Shown here piece after piece: positions 6,636-10,881 of a stretch of 10,881 nucleotides of DNA. Source of the stretch: Acidimicrobium sp. BACL17 MAG-120823-bin42 (GTDB taxonomy: Bacteria > Actinomycetota > Acidimicrobiia > Acidimicrobiales > Ilumatobacteraceae); assembly GCA_001438985.1 (NCBI GenBank), contig LIAZ01000020.1:1-10881 (forward strand). The letters are read 5' to 3'. Numbering within the stretch: position 1 is the first letter of the stretch; every line of letters starts with the position of its first letter. Both the position numbers and the translations under genes were made by a program. The notes beneath the pieces were generated by a model. The model did not search any database. It was given only the letters and a program-made list of their open reading frames with translations, and had not been told where the DNA came from.

Positions 6636-8099
6636 TTACTGGGTACGGCGTGCCTGCAAAATCGCAGTGACCACTTTGCCGTCTGCCTTGCCTTGTGACG
6701 CCTTCATTATGGCGCCAACGAGAGCACCCATCGCCTTTTCTTCGCCCGCGCAAAACTTTGACCACGCATCGGCCTGTTGCGCAATTGCTGCGTCCACCAT
6801 GGCCTCAACTGCGCTGGTATCGAGCGCTTCAAAACCTTTCGCCGCTGCAATGGCAACTGGGTCTCCTCCACCGTTGGCAACCATTTCCGACAAAATGGTT
6901 TTTGCTTGCGTGGCAGTAATTTTTGCATCACGTTCCATTTGCGTCAGCGTTGCGATGTCGCTTGCTGCAACTTTTGGAGTTGAGCCTTCTTCTGCAAATG
7001 CTTGTTGCACATACACCAATGCACGCGCTGCGTCGCCGCCTGCTTGTGCAACGGCAGAAACATATTCGTCTTGCCCGCGTTCAACAATGACGTACACCGA
7101 TTCGCTTTCCTTATTCGCGCCAGTGAGTGTTGCAAGTTGTGCGCGGCGCGCGGCAGGCAACATCGGTAGCGATGCACGAATACTTTCGATCCATGCCTGA
7201 TCTGGGTCAAGCAGCACTAAGTCGGGCTCTAAGAAGTACCGGTAATCATCGGCGTCTTCTTTTGTGCGCAATGTGTGCGTGCGACCTTCGCTGTCATCCC
7301 AGTGGCGCGTCTCTTGACGAATGGTTCCGCCCGATTCGAGCACATCAATTTGACGGCGAGCTTCGTAATCAATTGCTTTACCAACAGCGCGAATGGAGTT
7401 GACGTTTTTGATTTCGCAACGCGTGCCAAACGGTTCGCCAGGTTTGCGCACCGACACGTTGACATCGCAACGCATGGAGCCCTCTTCCATCTTTGCGTCG
7501 CTTGCTCCAACAGCCAACAAAATAGAGCGTAATTCTGCAACGTACTGACGAGCCTGATCCGAATTACGAATGTCTGGGCGCGAGACGATTTCAACAAGTG
7601 GAACACCAGCGCGGTTGAAGTCGACAAGTGAATAATCACTGCCATGAATCCGGCCACTAGTGCCACCAATGTGTGTTGACTTTCCCGTGTCTTCTTCTAA
7701 GTGGGCGCGCTCAATACCTATGCGCACATCGCCAGGCAACATCATGAAACCGTCAATGTTGATTGGCTGGTCGTACTGACTGATTTGATATGCCTTTGGC
7801 ATATCTTGATAGAAGTAGTTCTTGCGGTGGAATGTGCTTGGTTGCACCGTGCAATTCAGCGCCAGACCTAAGCGGATAGCCAGCTCTACTGCGTGCTTGT
7901 TGAGTACGGGCAATGCGCCAGGTAGTCCAAGTGTTACGGGGTCGATATTGGTGTTTGGTTCATCACCAAAGCGGTTTGGGCTTGCAGAAAACAACTTCGT
8001 TTTTGTATCAAGTTCGACGTGAACTTCAAGTCCAACAACCATTTCCCAACCATTTGGCAACGCAGTGCTGTGTTGTGGGGCTGATGATGCGTTACTCAT
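6636..8099 (-). CDS. gatB: Asp/Glu-tRNA amidotransferase subunit B
   Basis: A 487-residue subunit of the GatCAB complex. It binds misacylated Glu-tRNA(Gln) or Asp-tRNA(Asn), phosphorylates the acyl group with ATP and amidates it using ammonia from GatA. Family blocks appear in order: MVVGLEVHVELDTKTKLFS (20-38), NYFYQDMPKAYQISQYD (94-110), HLEEDTGK (133-140), DFNRAGVPLVEIVSRPD (160-176), MEEGSMRCDVNVSVR (204-218), EIKNVNSIRAV (229-239) and KEDADDYRYFLEPDL (280-294). The C-terminal third, ending with ALVGAIMKASQGKADGKVV, is the YqeY-like tRNA-binding tail. Length is normal. The start ATG overlaps the gatA TGA (ATGA, 8096-8099). The stop TAA is followed by the iron-box region; only a weak five-pair stem (TGGCC/GGTCA) and a T-run follow it, so termination there is doubtful. 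Confidence 0.98.
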   Translation of the reverse strand: MSNASSAPQHSTALPNGWEMVVGLEVHVELDTKTKLFSASPNRFGDEPNTNIDPVTLGLPGALPVLNKHAVELAIRLGLALNCTVQPSTFHRKNYFYQDMPKAYQISQYDQPINIDGFMMLPGDVRIGIERAHLEEDTGKSTHIGGTSGRIHGSDYSLVDFNRAGVPLVEIVSRPDIRNSDQARQYVAELRSILLAVGASDAKMEEGSMRCDVNVSVRKPGEPFGTRCEIKNVNSIRAVGKAIDYEARRQIDVLESGGTIRQETRHWDDSEGRTHTLRTKEDADDYRYFLEPDLVLLDPDQAWIESIRASLPMLPAARRAQLATLTGANKESESVYVIVERGQDEYVSAVAQAGGDAARALVYVQQAFAEEGSTPKVAASDIATLTQMERDAKITATQAKTILSEMVANGGGDPVAIAAAKGFEALDTSAVEAMVDAAIAQQADAWSKFCAGEEKAMGALVGAIMKASQGKADGKVVTAILQARRTQ

Positions 8100-9523
8100 G
8101 ACGCACGCTCCAGTTCGGCAGCCACACGGAACATGGTCGGTTCACCCAACGCCGGAGCAAGTACCTGCACACCCACAGGCATGTTGTGAGCACCCGTTCC
8201 AAAGGGAACGCTCATCGCCGCGTGTCCTGCAAGGTTGGTTGGAATCGTAAAAATGTCGCACAAGTACATGGTCAGCGGGTCGCTGGTCTTATCGCCCAGC
8301 GGGAACGCAACCGTTGGCGACGTTGGCGTCAAAATGACATCACACTTTTCATACGCGGCTGCAAAATCGTTGGCAATAAGGCGACGAACTTTAAGCGCCT
8401 TTCCGTAATACGCGTCAAAGTAGCCGGCCGACAATGCATAGGTTCCCAACATGATGCGACGTTTTACTTCTGCACCAAAACCTGCGGCACGCGTTGCGCC
8501 ATACATCGAGTGCAAGTCGGCAGTTTCGACACGCATTCCGTAACGCACGCCGTCGTAACGAGCCAGGTTGCTGCTTGCTTCCGCAGGAGCAACGAGGTAA
8601 TACGCGGTTAAGCAATACGACAACGATGGCAACGAGATATCAACAATGGTTGCCCCTGCTGCTTGCAGCGCTGCATATGCGGCATCCATTCGCGCAAGAA
8701 CTTCGGGCTCGCATCCGTCTGGCATGTCGGCAAGACGGCCGATTCGCAAACCTGTGACTCCTTGTCCAAGCACACTGGTGAGCGACGGCATTGGTTGTGG
8801 CAACGACGTTGAGTCAAGTGGATCGTGACCACCAATCACTTCCATCATCAACGCAGCATCAGCAACGGTGTGAGTGAAAGGGCCAACCTGATCAAGGCTG
8901 CTGGCAAATGCCACAATGCCTTGACGACTGACCAATCCGTACGTTGGCTTAACACCAACGAGACCACATAACGATGCGGGTTGGCGAATACTTCCGCCAG
9001 TGTCACTACCCAAACTTGCTGCGGCAAAGCCAGCAGCAACTGCTGCAGCGCTTCCGCCACTCGATCCACCTGGCACGCGCGTTGTATCGAGTGGATTCTT
9101 TGTCGGGCCAAACGCAGAGTTTTCCGTACTTGAACCCATTGCAAATTCGTCAAGATTGGTTTTGCCAACCATGACCGCACCCGCTTGTTGCAACCGTGTC
9201 ACCACCGTTGCGTCATATGGCGGTTTCCAACCTTCAAGAATTTTTGACGAACACGTGGTTTCAATGCCACGCGTGCACATGTTGTCTTTCAGTGCAATCG
9301 GCACACCTGCGAGTGGGCCTAACTTTTTGCCGGCTTTGATATCGGCATCAACTTGTTGTGCAGTGGCGCGTGCTTGTTCGGTGGTCACCAAGTTAAACGC
9401 ATGAATATCATGTTCACGTTCGTTGATGCGCGCAAGATGGTGCTCTAATACTTCAACTGCAGAGGTGTTACCTGAGGCGATATCACGAGCAATATCGACA
9501 ACGGTTGCAAAAGGTTGCGTCAT
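8096..9523 (-). CDS. gatA: Asp/Glu-tRNA amidotransferase subunit A (glutaminase)
   Basis: A 475-residue amidase-signature enzyme that hydrolyses glutamine and passes ammonia to GatB for tRNA-dependent synthesis of Gln-tRNA(Gln) or Asn-tRNA(Asn). The Ser-cisSer-Lys triad is present: Lys79 in VPIALKDN, Ser154 in PGGSSGGSAAAVAAG and Ser178 in GSDTGGSIRQPAS, the positions typical of GatA. KTNLDEFAMGSSTENSAFGP (121-140) and the C-terminal MPVGVQVLAP are further GatA signatures separating it from general amidases. The ATG at 9521-9523 overlaps the last base of the gatC stop (TAATG), and the TGA overlaps the gatB start, so the three subunits are translated in a coupled way in the order C-A-B. The protein looks intact. 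Confidence 0.98.
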   Translation of the reverse strand: MTQPFATVVDIARDIASGNTSAVEVLEHHLARINEREHDIHAFNLVTTEQARATAQQVDADIKAGKKLGPLAGVPIALKDNMCTRGIETTCSSKILEGWKPPYDATVVTRLQQAGAVMVGKTNLDEFAMGSSTENSAFGPTKNPLDTTRVPGGSSGGSAAAVAAGFAAASLGSDTGGSIRQPASLCGLVGVKPTYGLVSRQGIVAFASSLDQVGPFTHTVADAALMMEVIGGHDPLDSTSLPQPMPSLTSVLGQGVTGLRIGRLADMPDGCEPEVLARMDAAYAALQAAGATIVDISLPSLSYCLTAYYLVAPAEASSNLARYDGVRYGMRVETADLHSMYGATRAAGFGAEVKRRIMLGTYALSAGYFDAYYGKALKVRRLIANDFAAAYEKCDVILTPTSPTVAFPLGDKTSDPLTMYLCDIFTIPTNLAGHAAMSVPFGTGAHNMPVGVQVLAPALGEPTMFRVAAELERAS

Positions 9524-9852
9524 TACTGCTCACCAAGCCCAGACGAAGGTGGCACTCTGAATCGACCTTCTTGTGCAGCAGGCGCAGCAGCTAACACTTC
9601 ATCGCGGTCAACACCTGCAACGACCACATCTTCACGAAACACATTCTTCAATGGAAACGGCTGAGCGAGCGGAGCAACATTGGAAAGATTGAGCTTGTCA
9701 ATGTCGGCAAAGTGATCGAGCATCCCCGAAAGTTGACTGGTCATCAACTCGAGTTCGGCTTCGCTCAGTTGCAAACTGGCCAACTTGGCAACCTTGGCAA
9801 CGACTTCAGAGGTGATTCGTGCTGGGTTTGAACCTGTCGGCGGGGTGCTCAC
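9523..9852 (-). CDS. gatC: Asp/Glu-tRNA amidotransferase subunit C
   Basis: A 109-residue small subunit that wraps around GatA and stabilises the GatCAB complex. The family core ITSEVVAKVAKLASLQLSEAE (13-33, minus the ends) is followed by the amphipathic helix LMTSQLSGMLDHFADIDKL. Then come the extended VAPLAQPFPLKNVFREDVV and the C-terminal GRFRVPP motif. Length is near the family norm of about 95-100. The start is GTG at 9850-9852, with no ATG available in frame between the lgt stop and the conserved core. An AAGGG lies only two bases before the GTG, too close to work well, so coupling to lgt (TAA 18 bases upstream, in the same frame) is likely. The exact start is the least certain part. 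Confidence 0.95.
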   Translation of the reverse strand: MSTPPTGSNPARITSEVVAKVAKLASLQLSEAELELMTSQLSGMLDHFADIDKLNLSNVAPLAQPFPLKNVFREDVVVAGVDRDEVLAAAPAAQEGRFRVPPSSGLGEQ

Positions 9853-9870
9853 AACCCTTAATGCTATTGG

Positions 9871-10677
9871 TTAAGCGGGCAATTCTGATTGGGTGCGTTG
9901 TGGTTTAAGCAACACGCCAACCGATACAGCAAAGACCACAAGCGATACCCACTGATTCAGCCTCAAACCACCTGCAGAATTAGCCGGGTCGATTCGCAGA
10001 CCTTCGTTGAAAAAACGGAACAACGTGTACCCCGCTGTGTAATACACAAATAGGTAGCCCGGTCGCCGCACCTTTTTATCAATCAGAAGCAAAAATATGG
10101 CAAGCGCAAGACACCACAATGATTCATACAAAAATGTTGGGTGAAATAAAGTGCCAACTGGGTATCCCGCTTCCTTTGTGTGAAAGTTGGATACCTCTAA
10201 TCCCCACGGCAACGTCGTTGGTCGACCAAATAATTCTTGATTGAACCAATTACCCCACCTGCCGATGCTCTGTGCAAGGGGAAGCGCTGGCGCAACACAC
10301 GTCAGTAATTCGGCTGCCGAAATACCTCGACGTTTTCCTTCCCACAATCCAACAACAACGCCAACTGCAATGCCGCCCCAAATTCCTAGTCCACCTTTCC
10401 AAATTTGGATGATGCGTTCGGGATGATCCCGAAACAATTGCCAATCCGTAATCACGTGATACAAGCGAGCACCAATTACACCAGTAGGAACACCCCACAG
10501 CGCAATCGCGCTCATGTCATCGCGTGTTCCAGTGCCGCGCTTTTCCAGACGACGACCGGCTAATGAAACTGCTGCGATCACGCCAAGCGCAATCATGGCG
10601 CCATATGCATTCAGTTTTAATGGACCAAGTTCGAGTGCGCCGCTACTTGGGCTTGGAAATGAAGCAAACAACATCAT
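9871..10677 (-). CDS. lgt: Prolipoprotein diacylglyceryl transferase
   Basis: A 268-residue multi-pass membrane enzyme that transfers diacylglycerol from phosphatidylglycerol to the lipobox cysteine of preprolipoproteins, the first step of lipoprotein maturation. The Lgt signature GRWGNWFNQELFGRPT lies at 139-154, including the conserved arginine and asparagine (R140, N143). Other family blocks are YGAMIALGV (25-33), GARLYHVITDW (69-79), WKGGLGIWGG (93-102), FHPTFLYES (178-186) and RFFNEGLRID (221-230). About seven hydrophobic segments are seen, as expected. The sequence begins with two consecutive ATGs (10677 and 10674) directly after the TAG of the upstream gene, so the exact start is open by one residue. 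It shares an apparent transcript with gatCAB. The lipoprotein FbpA encoded downstream would be a substrate. Confidence 0.96.
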   Translation of the reverse strand: MMLFASFPSPSSGALELGPLKLNAYGAMIALGVIAAVSLAGRRLEKRGTGTRDDMSAIALWGVPTGVIGARLYHVITDWQLFRDHPERIIQIWKGGLGIWGGIAVGVVVGLWEGKRRGISAAELLTCVAPALPLAQSIGRWGNWFNQELFGRPTTLPWGLEVSNFHTKEAGYPVGTLFHPTFLYESLWCLALAIFLLLIDKKVRRPGYLFVYYTAGYTLFRFFNEGLRIDPANSAGGLRLNQWVSLVVFAVSVGVLLKPQRTQSELPA

Positions 10678-10881
10678 CTAAGCGGTCACTCGCTTTGCAA
10701 ACTCAAGAGCACGTGTGTGAATCACATCTTTTTCATAATCCTGTGTTGCAACATGAAAACTGCGTTCGAGCATCACCTGTTCTGCCGTTCCTCCATACGT
10801 ACCCATAAGAAACGCGCTTTCTTGTGGATTCACCACGTGATCATTTGTTGATGTGATGAGAAGTAATGGAATTGTGATTGC
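10678..10881 (-). CDS. C-terminal end of an alpha/beta hydrolase, carboxylesterase-like (5' end outside window)
   Basis: The minus strand is open from the right edge to a TAG at 10678-10680, giving 67 residues. The strand IPLLLITSTNDHVV carries the acid residue Asp of an alpha/beta-hydrolase triad in the usual place. Downstream, the pattern ERSFHVATQDYEKDVI supplies the triad histidine, closely matching the SxHVxxxDxEKD block of Est30-type carboxylesterases and monoacylglycerol lipases. The nucleophilic serine lies outside the window, so activity cannot be judged. Likely a cytosolic esterase or acylglycerol lipase; substrate unknown. Its stop abuts the lgt start with no gap (TAG-ATG), consistent with one operon. 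Confidence 0.8.
   Translation of the reverse strand, partial: AITIPLLLITSTNDHVVNPQESAFLMGTYGGTAEQVMLERSFHVATQDYEKDVIHTRALEFAKRVTA

Noticed and set aside
6667..7200. A 177-codon plus-strand open frame inside gatB
   Set aside because: Antisense shadow of the conserved GatB C-terminal region; Ala/Ser-rich translation without motifs.
1..10881. Search for CRISPR arrays, insertion sequences, integrase or attachment sites and tRNA genes
   Set aside because: No repeat-spacer periodicity, transposase frame, terminal repeats or cloverleaf was visible by eye.

Overview
The window reads as part of a compact chromosome of mid GC content, probably from an actinobacterium. The evidence for that is a tandem DtxR/IdeR-like operator (GTTAGG-N4-CCTAAC), an actinobacterial-looking Lgt (GARLYHVITDW), a gatC-gatA-gatB cluster, and a winged-helix MNT plus HEPN pair. 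An Acidimicrobiia-type aquatic lineage is a guess I cannot confirm from the sequence. Almost everything is on the minus strand, so genes are described here in transcription order, from high to low coordinates. There is no gene-free stretch longer than about 90 bases, and I see no tRNA, rRNA, CRISPR array or insertion sequence.

Housekeeping block (10881 to 6636): the 3' end of an alpha/beta hydrolase, then lgt (prolipoprotein diacylglyceryl transferase), gatC, gatA and gatB (GatCAB tRNA-dependent amidotransferase). The gaps are 0, 18, -1 and -4 bases, which suggests one transcript starting outside the window.

Iron block (6635 to 2933): an 87-base intergenic region holds two 16-bp DtxR-type boxes that are exact reverse complements of each other, with centres 21 bp apart. 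Downstream come a lipoprotein ferric-binding protein (fbpA-like), a fused 12-TM permease (fbpB-like) and an ATPase (fbpC-like). Both junctions are ATGA overlaps. This is an iron-repressible Fe(III) importer. ilvD follows 25 bases later. It encodes dihydroxy-acid dehydratase, an Fe-S enzyme of branched-chain amino acid synthesis, and may share the iron-controlled transcript.

Defence or toxin-antitoxin block (1197 to 124): a nucleotidyltransferase with an N-terminal winged helix, then a HEPN protein. This is the layout of an MNT-HEPN (type VII) toxin-antitoxin pair. A 10-bp-arm palindrome covers the first start codon of the nucleotidyltransferase, which suggests autoregulation. The HEPN protein has an R-N-x3-Y motif with no histidine at the usual catalytic position. 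Its 3' end overlaps by 17 bases the end of a plus-strand membrane-protein gene that enters from the left edge.

Most of the window is ordinary metabolism and transport. The parts most worth a second look are the MNT-HEPN pair with its operator, and the tandem iron box with ilvD placed behind the iron importer.
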